Positions 47,000 to 59,567 of a stretch of DNA of 64,000 nucleotides are shown here, one piece after another. How positions within the stretch are numbered: the first letter of the stretch is position 1; each line of letters opens with the position of its first letter. The stretch lies in the NCBI GenBank assembly GCA_032164245.1, contig JAVMKO010000003.1, forward strand, positions 90,333,890-90,397,889, written 5' to 3'. The position numbers and the translations under genes are program-made. Source of the DNA: Sternotherus odoratus. Lineage: Eukaryota > Chordata > Testudines > Kinosternidae. Under the pieces are notes generated by a model. The model did not search any database, was not told where the DNA came from, and was given only the letters and a program-made list of their open reading frames with translations.

Positions 47000-48090
47000 C
47001 TCCCCCACACTCCATGAAAGAGGGGCGCAACAGAAAACCTGCACACCACTCTGTGGCAGTGAATCTCAGAGGCCAGGTGAACTGACTTGAGCTTTCAGGG
47101 CTTTAAATGTAGATATCCGTGCTCATGCTGGAGACTGGGTTCCAAGACCTCCCCTCCCCCCCATCCCCCTCCACTGAGTTTGAGGCCAGCTCCAACCCAA
47201 GCATAAACATCTACACTGTTGTTTTAGCCCCACAGCACAAGGCCTATGAGACTGAGACAATCAATCTGGACTCTGAGACTTGCTGGGGGAGGGTGCAGGG
47301 TTTGCTCTGCAGGGATACTGACAGAGGGCAGGTGCCAGCACTTTTTCAAAATCAAGCCTCAAAATTGAGCACTGATGCACCCACCATGACTAATCATTTT
47401 TGGAAACCTTAGCATCGCTCCGTGCACACCCACTAACCTGGGGGTATGTGCAAGGGAAAGAGTAAGGAAAATTTGTTTTTTGAATAGGTTTCAACATAGT
47501 ACACTGAACCAGTGTGAATTTCTGCTAAAGGTTGTCTCCTGCTATGCAGCGTGTGCTGTGCATGTTCTGGTTTGAATGATATAAATGCGAAATGAAATGT
47601 GCTTCCAAGATTTAAATCTCACTAAAGCTGTGATTTATCAGGAGGTTTTTACGAGCAGCCCATGCCAAGATATTTATTGTGAGAGGAGAGGTTGTACTTC
47701 CCCTAGATGGATTGGGGATCAAACTGAAAGGCGTGAGAGAGCCCCAAATAAATCTCTAATATATTTTAATTGAGGTAGAAGTGAACTAACAGCAAACCCT
47801 TTCCCCTTTGCCGTTGCACTTCCCGGGATCCTCCCCTTACAAAGCATATTGAGTGAGAGATTCTTGGCTTCCTTGTGCATCAGGCTGCCCCTCAGGCAAC
47901 TGTCATCCACAATCATATCGATGACACACGACCACAGGGGCTCAAACGGCTTGTACAAATATTGTCATGATAAAAACCAGACCTGAGGCTGGCTTATATC
48001 GAACAGAATCTCAGTATTAAAAAAGATCTGCTTAAAATATTTCTGTAAATGTTGATAATTCTTTGTGTGAGGCACAGGTACGTAATGCAT
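47000..48090. other. Intergenic sequence, possible MITE scraps
   Basis: 'aaacatctacactgttgt' near 47206 resembles the ends of the Harbinger-like MITEs but cannot be bounded. No gene seen. Confidence 0.4.
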
Positions 48091-48093
48091 CTA

Positions 48094-49074
48094 AGGGTAT
48101 GTCTTTACTACAGGACTAGGTCGATTTCCCTTAATTCGATTTTCTAAAGTCTACTTTAGAAAATCGAATCAGTGTGTCCCCACCAGGACAGCAGGTCGAC
48201 AGTGGTCGACACTGTCTGTCCTTAAACTTTTGCAGGGGTCGACATGGGTAGGTAGCCCACAGTGCCGGGAGTGCCGGACCCCCCCGCCTGCCCAAACAGC
48301 CCCGCGGACCCCCCCGCCTGCCCAAACAGCCCCGCGAACCCCCCCGCTCGCCCAAGCAGCCCCGCGCCGGACCCCCCCGCCCGCCCGAGCAGCCCCACGA
48401 ACCCCCCCGCCCACCCAAGCAGCCCCGCGCCGGACCCCCCCGCCCGCCCGAGCAGCCTCACGAACCCCCCCACTCGCCCAAGTAGCCCCGCGAACCCCCC
48501 CTGCTCATCCAAGCAGCCCCGCGCCGGACCCTCCCCCCCCCCGCCTGAGGGGGGGGAGCCGGCGCCGGGCTGCTCGGGCGGGCGGGGGGGGGGTTGCGGA
48601 GCTGCTTGAGCAGGCGGGGGGGGTTCGCGGAGCTGCTTGAGCGGGCGGAGGGGTTCGCGGAGCTGCTTGGGCGGGCGGGGGGGTCCGGCGCGGGGCTGCT
48701 TGGGCGGGCGGGGGGGTCCGGCGCAGGGCTGCTCGGGCGGGCGGGGGGTTCGCGGGGCTGCTTGGGCGGGCGGGGCGGTTCGGCGCGGGGCTGCTCGGGC
48801 GAGCGGGGGGGTTTGCGGGGCTGCTCGCGCGGGCGGGAGGGTTCGCGGGGCTGCTCGGAGATCGGAGGCTTAAAGTCAGATGCCTCTTCACTACATCACA
48901 ATCGACCTAGAGAGGTCGATTTTAGCGCTACTTCTCTCGTCAGGCAGGAGTTATAAAGTCGATTTTGAGGGCCCTTTAAATCGACTTTAAGGGCATGCGT
49001 GTGAAGACAGGTACACGTTTATTTCGACTTAACGTCGTTAAAGTCGACGTTAAGTCGTAGTGAAGACATGCCCT
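48094..49074. mobile_element. Harbinger-like element with a giant inverted minisatellite, 981 bp
   Basis: The ends gggtatgtctttactac and gtagtgaagacatgccc are inverted, with TAA at both junctions. Subterminal palindromes occur ('aaatcgactttaa', 'cgacttaacgtcg'). The core (48276-48862) is a C-rich array followed by a G-rich array. No transposase; the frames of up to 136 codons are array artefacts. Confidence 0.8.
48276..48862. repeat. Inverted minisatellite arrays (C-rich then G-rich)
   Basis: Left array about 48276-48535, right array about 48546-48862. Units of roughly 20 to 45 bp: 'cccgcccgcccgagcagcc' on the left and its reverse complement on the right. The arms can fold back on each other, and G-runs of 5-9 on each strand favour G-quadruplexes. 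Confidence 0.88.
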
Positions 49075-49079
49075 AAACT

Positions 49080-50225
49080 CCCCCGGGTTCTTTACAACTC
49101 ATTATATTCTATACTTACAGACCCTGATCTTGCAAAGACTCATGCATGTGTTTAAATTTAGGCCCTGTAAATGGTCCCATTTACACTAAAGGACTACTGC
49201 TTATGTGTATATCTATTCATCACTGTAAGAAAGAGTTTTGCAGTCTGTCCCTAACACATGACACAAAATAGTCAAACATGAAAATCCTATTTGGATTCTT
49301 TGTTTTACCCTCTCTCATGCATCCATCTCAAACAAATTAGCTCTAGTTATTAAAATAATCCCCCTTACAGCCCATTATAATTGTCTTTGGAAACAGACAC
49401 TAAAATATAATTTTTTCCAAACTGCCAGATACATTTGCATTATTATTATAGCCGTGTACGCAGTAGGGAGCATTGGATGGTTAGGTCTCCTTGAAATCAT
49501 TGATTGAATTCCCTTCTAGTTACGGGCAAACATGAAAAAACAGCTGGGCAAGTACAGACAAATGAAAGTATCAGCTTAAATTACCTTTGATATATTGAAA
49601 GCTGTTTCAAGTAACTACCCCAGGAACCAGCAAAGGTAGTTTAATAGAAGAGGCCTATATCTTTAAGTAAAACATTTCCTGGGGAGTGTCATGGAACAAA
49701 ATTTGGAGGGACAAAATTTGGAGGGTGCTTTTAAGATGTTAATGAAGGTAGGATGTAGCCTAGCTGAGATATCTTAATGAAGGCTTCACTGTTCTTCGTC
49801 TGCACAAACATTACCTATAAATATATAATACACAATCAAGATTTTATTTTCCATGAGTTGAGGCTTGCCATGTAACAAATCCAGGCTTTGCCACTCATGA
49901 GTAATATAGGTCACCTAAATGAGAGCCAATAAAACATTTACAGAACATCACACCATCATGTGCTTTTATATGCCACCTTTTAACAGAGGCTATTCTAAAT
50001 ACTTTAAATACGGGTTTTTCTTCCTTCACATAGCTTCAGGTGGAAATCTGGCTTGCCATCAGCATCCATGAACAGTCATTGGTACAGTTTTCCGTATTCC
50101 TTTCCTGTGAAGACAGGTTCCTTAATTATCATTAGTCTAGCTGCACAGATTTTTGAAACCCCTAAAAATGACCCAAAATAGAGTTTGCATGCACAATGTC
50201 CTAGTTTCAATATCCAAAGCTTTAC
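49080..50225. other. Intergenic sequence, no gene seen
   Basis: Nothing recognised. Confidence 0.45.
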
Positions 50226-50229
50226 GACC

Positions 50230-50350
50230 GTATATTTTATTTCTGTGTTCTGAGTTGTACCTTCTTGAACGATCCTAAACAATTCTACTTTGTAGAGTGC
50301 TTTGAGATCTGCTGAAAAACGCTGTACATGAGCAAAGTAGTAGTTGTTGT
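50230..50350 (+). mobile_element. L2/MIR 3' fragment
   Basis: 'gagtgctttgagatctgctg' followed by a 'gttgttgtt' tail. Confidence 0.6.
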
Positions 50351-50351
50351 T

Positions 50352-50525
50352 ACATAAGAACATAAGAAAGGCCATACTGAGTCAGACCAAAGGTCCAGCT
50401 AGCCCAGTGTCCTGTCTACCAACAGTGGCCAATGCCAGGTGCCCCGGAGTGAGTGAACCTAACAGGTAATGATCAAGTGATCTCTTTCCTGCCATCCATC
50501 ACCCCCATCTGACAAACAGATGTTG
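50352..50525 (-). mobile_element. CR1-type LINE 3' end, antisense
   Basis: 'cataagaacataagaaaggc' is the reverse complement of a CR1 tail, followed by 'gtcagaccaaaggtcca' and 'cagtggccaatgccaggtgc', wording common to turtle CR1 3' ends. It sits directly against the L2/MIR fragment. Confidence 0.8.
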
Positions 50526-50529
50526 TTGT

Positions 50530-51720
50530 TGTGTGTTATTTCCCCTTGGTGTTCATCTTACTAGTAGATGATAATTGCATCCTTTCCAACCCCCCAACTT
50601 TTCATTTAGTCGAGCAATAGTTATTTCTTTTATTTCATCCTCCTAAATCACTTCTCCCCATGTATGTCAGAATGAGTCACTAAACACTGTGTGTAGAATA
50701 ACTTTAGAAATCACAGTATCAAAGTACTTTTCAATAAGCATATGTTTGCTGCAGAACACACAGATGACAATGCAGAAGGTAACCTGTATGACCATCTTCA
50801 AACTGACTTGCCTAATTTTTGCAACCTTTGCATTGTTTTCTCAGGGAGACAGACAGCAGCACAATACACCTAATGTTCAGGCGCAATGATTTTTTTGCAA
50901 AACTTAAGAGAATTGAGCCCAGCATAGCTAGCTCACTGCCCTCGAGGGCTGCTATATCATTGAGGCAGTTGGTAAGGTTGTGTAGAATAAATCCCTCCCA
51001 CTGTGATCACAATAATCCTCCTGTTCAGACTTCCCAAAATATCAATTGAGAGAATAGCTGGGAGACATTCTGAGTGGTGCTTATGCCTGTCGTCGCTATG
51101 TCTATCTTGTCTGCCTCTCAGATCTTGAAAGTGGATTGGCTGGTGTTTAAAGCCTGCAGTTTATGATTGAAGGTTTCTCCTCACTTTAATTACAGTTTGA
51201 CAGGCACCTTTACCTTCCAGCTGAGTTGCCCTAACTCGAAGCAGCTGCTCTTCTAAATTAGTCCCCGCTCCAATTCTCTACTTCAAATAGGTTACAGAAA
51301 TGATATGTGTCTGCTACAGCCTCACTAGAGTTAGGGGTAGCAAAATAACTCTTTCTCCAGTGTTCCAGGTTTGAGTGTGGAGCGGGCAAGGCTCTGTCTG
51401 GTTTGCCCACTGAAATTTTTAAAGAGGATACATTTCTGGTAGCTCTTTGAGAGTACAAGTAGGGTATAGTTAAAAATCAACATTGCATATTGGATTTTGG
51501 TTCTCCACTGCCTTTCTTGTTGCATGGCCAGTGAGTGTAAAGTGAGTTTTAAAGTGCTAATGCTATCACCAATACGAGCGGAAGATTTGATTTTGGTAGC
51601 ATTTTACACCAACTTATAACACCAGCAGAAATGACGGTACAAGATCCAAGACAGTGGAGAGTCAGGCCCCATATTTTTATTATAGCCACAGATGGAGGTT
51701 AATAATATTTATCAATGTTT
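50530..51720. other. Intergenic sequence, no gene seen
   Basis: Nothing recognised. Confidence 0.45.
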
Positions 51721-51724
51721 TGCA

Positions 51725-51995
51725 AATGCTCATGATTGTATCACAAGTTTTGATGTTTTACTTAGAGCCACAACTCCTGGAGGCAGGTGATGTGAGAATC
51801 TCAGCTTTCATATAAAACAAAAGAGTTTCTAGCCCTTATTGTTCCAAAGAAAAGCTAAAAAACGTGACCCAAATGCACCCTAAAGGCTCAGAAACCAGAA
51901 GCCAAAGAGAGAATCCAAAATGTATTTTAAAAATCTCATAGTCAAACCGATTCCATGACTTTCTGGTGCCTGACTGATTTTGGAATGCTTGGGCT
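51725..51995. repeat. Dispersed MITE-like repeat, second copy
   Basis: 'gccacaactcctggaggcag', 'tgagaatctcagctttcat' and 'aaaagctaaaaaacgtga' align with 57155-57400 and, in reverse, with 42825-43034. Confidence 0.65.
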
Positions 51996-51999
51996 CGGG

Positions 52000-52352
52000 G
52001 ACGCTGTTATAATACACTCTGGTCTCCTGCAGCTTAGGTGCTGCTATTCTCCATAAATTCCATCTTAATTTACATGCCCAAGCCTGCTGGGTGGTGCCGG
52101 AGTCAGCTGGTCAGGGGCATGTCGTGAAACAGCTGAAGATGCCCCTGGTTTGGTCTGCCCTGGCAACCAGAGGGGCAGCCAGAAAGCTATTAAAGGGATA
52201 GTTGGGCTAGGACAGTATACAGCGTTTTTTTAAAAAGGTGAGAGGGGGATGAATGGGCTTCTTCCCTCTGAGGGACTGGTAGGCTGGGGGTTAGGGACTC
52301 TTTCCTCACCTCTTCACTTTATCCAGTAGGCAAAGTAATTGACAGAGAATTA
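52000..52352. other. Intergenic sequence, nothing recognised
   Basis: No exon or repeat recognised. Confidence 0.4.
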
Positions 52353-52360
52353 CCCTACCA

Positions 52361-52892
52361 TAGTGGTTCCCAAACGTTAACAACCTGTGAACCCGTTTCA
52401 CTAAAATGTCAAGTCTCGCGAACCCCCTCCTAAAAATGAATATTTCCAGGGATTTTGTCCTTTACCCAAGTACAAATGATAAAAGCAGTGATCTTGGAAA
52501 TATAAAATGTGTTTTTATGACATGCTTATTACACACTATTTGTTATTAATTTTTTTATCATTACAGTATTTTTATTACATTATGAAAATGACAACACTCT
52601 TCCAAGATCTCACTTTTGTAGCTCGTATCACTTTGACTAAGCCTGTTAGAAGACAAGGCTCATATGTTTCATCAAGGAGTATCAGATGTGAAAACATGAA
52701 GGTATTTAAGAAGCCAATTCAAAGAGTTCCTCCTAAACTGCTTTGATCTGCTTAGTTCTTGAAAGTCCAGGGGCTCTGAGCTGCTGGCCTCATGCTGCCC
52801 AGGGTCCCTAGGGACAGCTCTGTCCACTATTAGGGAATTTTTTCCCAAGAACCACCTGTAACATTTCATGAACCCCAGTTTGGGAACCACTG
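52361..52892. mobile_element. hAT-type DNA element, 532 bp
   Basis: Ends 'agtggttcccaaacgtt' and 'cagtttgggaaccactg', with flanks ccctacca (52353-52360) and ccctagaa (52893-52900), 6 of 8. AT-rich interior without transposase. Confidence 0.85.
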
Positions 52893-52904
52893 CCCTAGAA
52901 GGAA

Positions 52905-54125
52905 GTGACCTGGGGAGGGAGAGGGGGGAATGGTCCCACTGGTGGAGAAAGTTACTATAGGCAAATGTCTGGTCGCAACCAGACACTCAGCCATCAGTTT
53001 GTTTTATACTGGAAAGGTTACTGGTTTGTGTACCCTGCATTTTAATTTGTTTCCCTAGTCCTGTATGTACTCAGATAAATGCACCAGACATCTGTTTTGG
53101 CACAATACTAATGTCTGGATTAACTTTCTATGGATTCCCCTGCTTCCACTGCCGTTGCAGCATTCCCCACATCCCTTGTGGAGCACAGGGTCTGGATATG
53201 CAGGTCCAAGGATCTTCCCTGAATTCATTTTTGACTAAAAGTCAAGTTCTCAGCAGTGTCTATCCATGTATCTTTAGAATGACAAAGTATTCATTGTTTC
53301 GCTAGACAATTGAAAGTAATTCATTGCATTTTATCTTGTCAGGCTCTGAGCTGTACTGAATTGCTTTGTATGTTGTTCAGGAGAGGATTATGTATCCCTT
53401 AAGGACACAGGAAGTTCTCTGTTTTTTTAAGAGAAATTGTTCAACCCCCCATCCATTTACAATATGTTGACATTACTTACAAGTTCACCCATTAGAAGAG
53501 CAAAGTGACACTTTCTCAGTGGACTTTATCCAGCTATTTTGTCACCGGCAGTTCCAAGACGTTTCTCTTGTAATGGGTGCGAATTAGATAATGTTTGGTG
53601 AAATAAAGTGTTTGACTTTCAATTACACTTGTGCACAGATTTATTTAATACACATTTTAATCCTGAGGAAAACCTAGAATTTTTAGGACAAAGCTGTTTT
53701 TATTCTCAAAAGGGAGGTTCAATAAACATCTTGTATAGGATTGGTGATGTTTGTTTAAAAATGTGCAACTCGGTCATGCAAAAGAAGGGTGTGTACCAGA
53801 GGCTTGTTCCAGGCATAGTGTGGGCAACCATTGTGCAAACTTGCCTCAAGCATCTCCTCCTACATTCCCCCCTCTTGCTATTGCAGTCTTCAGTACCATT
53901 TGCTCCAGCACTGGGTCTCTCTGAAATATAAGGGTAGGTAGTTGTGCTGAATTGTCCCAAACCACTCTGCGGTTTTATGATCCGAATGGGATGAGGTCAT
54001 CAAAACTCATTTTCACTTGTGACCTATTCAGAAGTTGAACAGAGGAATTAGAATGTGAAAGGCTTCTGTAGGAACCCAAGCCACCACCTAGCAACCATAA
54101 TAAGGGCAGGAGTGTACTTGCTCCT
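52905..54125. other. Intergenic sequence, no gene seen
   Basis: The 107-codon frame at 53608-53931 shows no domain; not called. Confidence 0.45.
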
Positions 54126-54129
54126 TGGG

Positions 54130-54300
54130 ACACAGGATTGGGAAGTGAGACACCTGGGTGCTATTCACAGATCTGCCATTCGCTTGCCGAGTGATGTTGG
54201 GCAACTCACTCTTCCTTAGTTACCCATTTGTAAAGTTAATTTGGATTCTTAGCTAACCCAGAGAGAGCTCTGCTCTGAAAATTAATTACTGTTTTGAAAA
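54130..54300 (+). mobile_element. MIR-like CORE-SINE
   Basis: 'agatctgccattcgcttgcc', 'gatgttgggcaactcac' and 'ttacccatttgtaaagtta' follow MIR order. Confidence 0.7.
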
Positions 54301-54502
54301 AGGAGCCACAGAAGAGCAAAATCTTATTCATTATTGAATTTAATTGTTTAAATGCTGCACCATGGAAGTGCAGACAAACTTAAATAACCAGGTGCCGTGT
54401 CTGAGAGGAAATAAACGCAAACAAGGTTAGTTGACCCATAAGACTGGAAAAGTGTGATGCTGGACAGGAAATGTGATGATATGAGGGAACAAAAGTATGA
54501 CT

Positions 54503-55020
54503 AAAAAAAAACCAGAGGAGTCCTTCTGGCACCTTACAGGCTAACAAATTTATTTGGGCATAAGCTTTTGTGGGCTAGATCCCACTTCATCAGATGCATG
54601 TAGTGAAAAATATAGGGACAGATATAAATCATGAAAAGATGGGAGTTGGCTTACCAAGTGTGAGGTCAGTCTAATGAGACAATTCAATGGACAGCAGGAT
54701 ACCAAGGGAGAAAAAAATAGCTTTTGAAGTGGTAATGAGAGTGGCCCATTTCAGACAGTTGATAAGAAGGTGTGAGTAACAGTAGGGGGAAATTAGTATT
54801 GGGGAAATTTAGTTTAGGTTTTGTAATGATCCAACCACTCCGACTCTTTATTCAGGCCTAATCTGATGGTGTCCCGTTTGCAAATTAATTCCAGTTCTGC
54901 AGTTTCACGTTGAAGTCTGGTTTTGAAGTTTTGTTGTTGTTGAAGAATTTCCACTTTTAGGTCTACTGTTGAGTGACCAGGAAGATTGACGTGTTCCTAC
55001 TGGACGGCTACCACTCTGAC
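54503..55020 (-). mobile_element. Penelope-like retroelement, 5'-truncated, 518 bp
   Basis: Read on the minus strand it starts 'gtcagagtggtagccgtcc', runs into a frame with 'RLQRETAELELICKRDTI' and 'LNKESEWLDHY' ending in a stop near 54815, and finishes with an inverted pseudo-LTR (about 54515-54620, 'gcttttgtgggctagatccc' on the + strand). Flanks aagtatgact (54493-54502) and aagtatgatt (55021-55030) match at 9 of 10. The architecture equals 17925-18420: only the polymerase C-terminus plus an inverted end. Confidence 0.82.
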
Positions 55021-55034
55021 AAGTATGATTATAA

Positions 55035-57150
55035 GACTGACTTTTGCCCCTCATGCTGGAGATCACCTAGTCAGTATCTGCATTGAAAGAGACTTTAGAG
55101 TAGAGCTCAAGTGCTTAGGAAGTGTCATGTCCGCCCCTAATTGTGTGGTGGGAGGGTGGACTGGACAGGATGTGAGACAATTTCTGAATACATCAGCGTG
55201 CAGGAAAAGAGGATATGATCCTTTCCTTTTTCCTTATGACTCAACAAGTATCTTACCAGAAAAGCTCACAGTGAATTTTACAGCCATGTTTAGATTTTTC
55301 CTTCTATGATGAGTCATACAAAGTGAGGGTCACCGTATTTTGCCTCGCCTAATCAAAGTCTTAGACCGCTAGCCTTGGCAGTGTTTCAAATCGGTGGTAG
55401 GTATATAGCACTAATCCTAACTGTTGAAAGATTAGTAGAGTAATTTTCAGGGACATTTCTCTCTTGTTTTTATTCTTTAGTCTGGGGAGGTTCAGATAAC
55501 TGAGAAAATGATGGATATTGTTTAATGTGGAGCTTTCAGACTTTTATCAAATAAAGCAATCTCCATAACTGCTTTCCACTAATTGAATTATACAGCTCAA
55601 ACCCCTTTTGGTTTGTGTTGAGGGCATTAGTCTGCTGCTCTAGCGATAATCATAAAATTAGCAATAATTGTTTGAAGCTGACAGCTAAACATCTGAAACA
55701 GTTAGTGATTTCTGATCTCTACAGCAGTGCATAAGTTTAGCAGAGTATGTGGCCTGAATTACAAATATATCTTGAAAGAAAAACAAGTCAGTATTGTTGG
55801 ATGGTTTGATTTATCGAATGTGCAAGACCTGATGGAATAATCTACTTGGTGAATGGTACTTTTGAATCATGTGCTTTTAAAAATGTATACAATTGTGTGA
55901 TGTGAAAATAGCTTATCGTAATTGGCCTCACTCTCCTGCCACTTGCATCTGCATAAATCTGGAGGTTACTCCTTTGAAATCAATGGAGTTGTGCCTGTGG
56001 AAAATTAGTGAGACACAAATCGGTCCCAATATACTGCCTTGCATTAAATTACACCATCCACTCTGTGCATCTAGGATTGAATCCTGCCTTCAGATACAGG
56101 CCTTTTTGGATGCTCAGCAGAGTATACTTTACACTGGTAGGCAGTATCAGCATCATGTAACTGAAGCAGTTTGAGAAATTGCTAACGGATCTTGAAGCCA
56201 AAAGTATACTCAATATTGTTTACAATTTTAAAAAGATAAGGGAAAGCAAAGTAATTGTTTTGAAAGAATTATTTTTGCATATAATTAAACTGTGAATGTT
56301 TAATTTTGTGCCTATTACTACAATTGAGTAAATGGGGGTGTGACCACGGAGAGATGACAGATACTACTTTGGTGCAAAAGGAATTTGACCCTTTAGCCTC
56401 ATGACTGAAGGCTCTGTGCCTATGCTGTTCCTGAGCATCTGGGTGTGTATATATGTGTGTGTTTATGAACATACATGTGAATTTTTCCTTACAACAAAGT
56501 ACTACACCTGCCATGTTTTCAAGGCTTACTTATAGTCAGCTCTGCATTGGGAATGATGGGGGATTCTTGTTGGCTTGTGAGGAGTCAGTGCTCCTGAAGT
56601 TGAACAGTCCTATCAGATGTGTGTGCACAAGTCCCACTGAAGTCAGTGGGCGTTGCAGCCACACAAGCAGCTGATGAGATAATTGAGTTCTGGAGTCTTG
56701 CAGCTATTGGGTGACTATGCTGATGATGAGGGGAGGGCTAGACTACTGATTTCTTTGTGTTCCAGTGCTGGTTAACTATTTTGCATTTACATGTTCGATA
56801 ACTGGAAATAAATTACTCCAAGATACAAGATGCAGGAAAAACTGTAATCAAGAACCCAAACTAGATCTGTGCTTCAGCTTGTCCTAGAATGCCCATACTT
56901 TTGATACAGCTGGTCCATGTAAAGTGCTGCAAAATTGCATTGGGTCTCACTGCTCAAGGAGAATGAAGCGCATTACCACTGGGGTGACTGGGTATGGGGG
57001 AAAGATGCTCTGTGAGAGTAGGGAGTGAGAGTTTGTCGTGTCTTTGGCATTGCAGCTCTTGGAACCTGGCATCTTTTAGTTAGAATGTCTTGAGATGAAA
57101 CCATAAATTAATGACTAGTTTATACAGGCTGGTGTTGAATCACTGTTGCC
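55035..57150. other. Intergenic sequence, no gene seen
   Basis: AT-rich. The block at about 55500-55760 reads like single-copy, low-indel DNA and could be a conserved element. No exon. Confidence 0.4.
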
Positions 57151-57154
57151 TACT

Positions 57155-57400
57155 CTCATAATATTTATGTTCCTAAAGCTCCAGCTCCTGGAGTCAAGTG
57201 ATGAATTGAGAAGCTCAGTCTTTTTTCTTTTCTTTTTTTTAAACAAATTTCTGTGCCTCTTGGTACAAAATGAGTGTACCCTAAACATTCAAAAAAAAAA
57301 AAAGACATCTATGTAAAGAGATTCCAAATGCATTATATTTTTACATGAAATGTTTGGGTGCCGGACTCACGATTTTTGGATGCTTGAGGTTGCTCCTTTT
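57155..57400. repeat. Dispersed MITE-like repeat, third copy
   Basis: 'ctccagctcctggagtca', 'gagaagctcagtctttttt' and 'cacgatttttggatgcttga' align with 51725-51995. Confidence 0.65.
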
Positions 57401-57404
57401 TTCT

Positions 57405-58720
57405 GTGTCCTGCTCAGCTCTGCACTCACTCATTTACCACCCTTGGTCTTGGGAATTTTTCAGACATTTAATACCTCAAGGATTAACTAGTTAAAAGACC
57501 AATATTGTCAGGAGACAGTGGCCAGAGAAGCCAATAGCTTCTTCCCTTGCATCTGGGAACAGAGAAGAGTGGTGGGATTTCTGCCAGGGATATGTTCCTA
57601 AAATCAGCTTGGTCTTAGTAGATTTGAAGCTCCTGCCCCTCAGAAACTTTATAAATGGAATCCAATGGCTGTATGGTAATGGGAAGGAGCATTCTCTGCT
57701 TGTGTACACAGGCGTGTCTCTGCTACTTTATCCCTCTTCCAGTATCAGTTTCTGAGTCCTGCTCTCCAGTGAATTATTCCAGGATCAGTCTTTGCTCCTA
57801 ACTTTCCCAAGCAGCAGCAGCAGCATGAAATTGATTCTTATCAGTTTCATGGCTGCTCAAATGGTTCCATCTAACCACTGTGAAAACTGACAAGATTGGT
57901 AAATTTTTGTGGTGGTAGCTAGGGGGGAAAAAGCATAATCAGCAGCCAAGCTCTTGTGCTGTCTCTGAGCCATTGGGAGGACAACATTCTACTTGGGAAC
58001 AAGGCTGATATAGTACTGAAGATGATTGTGCCCCCTCTACACTACATCTTAAAATACTGAAAATACCATTACAGATACTAGGATTACAGGCCTTCAAATT
58101 AAGGGCAGCTTGAAACAATAGCTTTTTGAGGTGGTGGTATTCATTGTCAAGCATAAAGGTGACTAATCACATTAAATTTAAACTACTGTATATCACTGCT
58201 GATCATTTAGCCGAAATATCCAGCTTTTCTAAATTTGTGGTTGGGGTTTGGAATTGTAGGGTTGGGATTTGCTCTGTTCTGTGCGAAATACTATAAATTC
58301 CCCCCCCCACACACACACACACACATAACCTGTGTAGAATCTTCCATCAGACAGACAGCTTCTTCTATAAGCACTGTCAAAGCCATATTAATTTGTCATG
58401 ATTTTGTCTAAACTTTCACAAAGAAATATATTTAAATGTATATACAATCAGCCACTTCCCCAAAAGAGGGAGCACCCTATGTAATTGTTGGTTAGTGCAG
58501 TTCATCATCAGATTTGGGAAAAACAAAACTAAATAAGAAACACAAGGCAAGGGAATATTTCCATAACCTTGCCCTGGCCTAGGGGAAGCTCTCCTTATAA
58601 AACCTAATCAATGACAGATCGCCCCCTTCGAAAAAGAAGAATAGTGGGGGTCTAATAGTTAACTAAAAATATCTGTTGCTGGAATGTTTAGCAGTAACAC
58701 AATCCACATGGCAGTGTCCC
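57405..58720. other. Sequence upstream of the SASH1 promoter, no gene seen
   Basis: AT-rich to about 58720, with a (CA)n run at 58309-58325. No exon recognised. Confidence 0.45.
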
Positions 58721-59372
58721 TATGTCAGCTAAAGGGTGCCGGGTTTTACCCTTTCAAGTAAGTCCCTGTTTCTCTCAAGGCATCAGTTTGCCCAGTCAGC
58801 CGCCGAATGGTTCCCCAGCTGTGTACGTGTGTCTGCCTGTGAGAAGAGCGCAACAACACAGTCGACACACCGCACAACCCACACCCTCCCCGAATGAACC
58901 AACCCTGGCGCTCGGCCTCAGGGCGGACCAACTTCCCGGCGCTTGTTTTGCTGAAACACGGGAGGCGGCGCTCGGCTGGCGTCCCTGGGCAAGGTGGGGA
59001 TCCCCGGGACGCCGAGCCGGTGTGAAGGCGGCTCTCGGCTCCCGTGTGGGTGACGGGGGGAGGTTGGAGGAGAAGCGATCGGGGGACGCGAAACTTGTGC
59101 CCGCCAGAGGCTGCAGCCCGGCTGCTCTTTCAACAGGCGATTGGTTCTCCCGCCCGTGGCTCATTCCCATGCGAAGAGCCTGACATCAGAGCACCTTTTG
59201 TTGGGGAAAGCTGGCATGAGCCGGGGGAGTGAGCAGCCCGTGGAGCTGGGAGAGCCCATTCGGCACAAAGGGGCGCCAGGGACTTAGCTAAGCGCTGAAA
59301 AGAAACCCTGGGCGTCTGTTCTGCCCGCGGTGCCTTACAAGCTGCCTCTCTAAGGGGCTCGCTTTAACGCGG

Positions 59373-59408
59373 ATGTTTGTCTTTGCTAGAAGGAAGATTT
59401 TGCAATGA
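59373..59408 (+). other. Upstream ORF 1 in the SASH1 leader
   Basis: ATG at 59373, 11 codons, stop TGA at 59406-59408. It overlaps the start of the next upstream ORF. Confidence 0.5.
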
Positions 59409-59446
59409 ATCCTTTGCCTTTAAGCTTGCGAGAGCCCCCGCGGTGA
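59405..59446 (+). other. Upstream ORF 2 in the SASH1 leader
   Basis: ATG at 59405 overlapping the stop of upstream ORF 1 (ATGA), 13 codons, stop TGA at 59444-59446. Confidence 0.5.
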
Positions 59447-59513
59447 AGCTGCGGCGCAGCCTTACCTCCTGCTACCCTGTTGCTGCAGCTCTACCAGAAA
59501 AGTTTTGGAAGGA

Positions 59514-59567
59514 ATGTCAGCTGTGTGCAGCCCCCGGATCCGCCAGCGAAGAGAGGACAGAGCCTAG
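59514..59567 (+). other. Upstream ORF 3 in the SASH1 leader
   Basis: ATG at 59514, 17 codons, stop TAG at 59565-59567. Confidence 0.5.

Noticed and set aside
48131..48956. Frames of 80-136 codons rich in A/P or G/R
   Set aside because: They are translations of the inverted minisatellite arrays.
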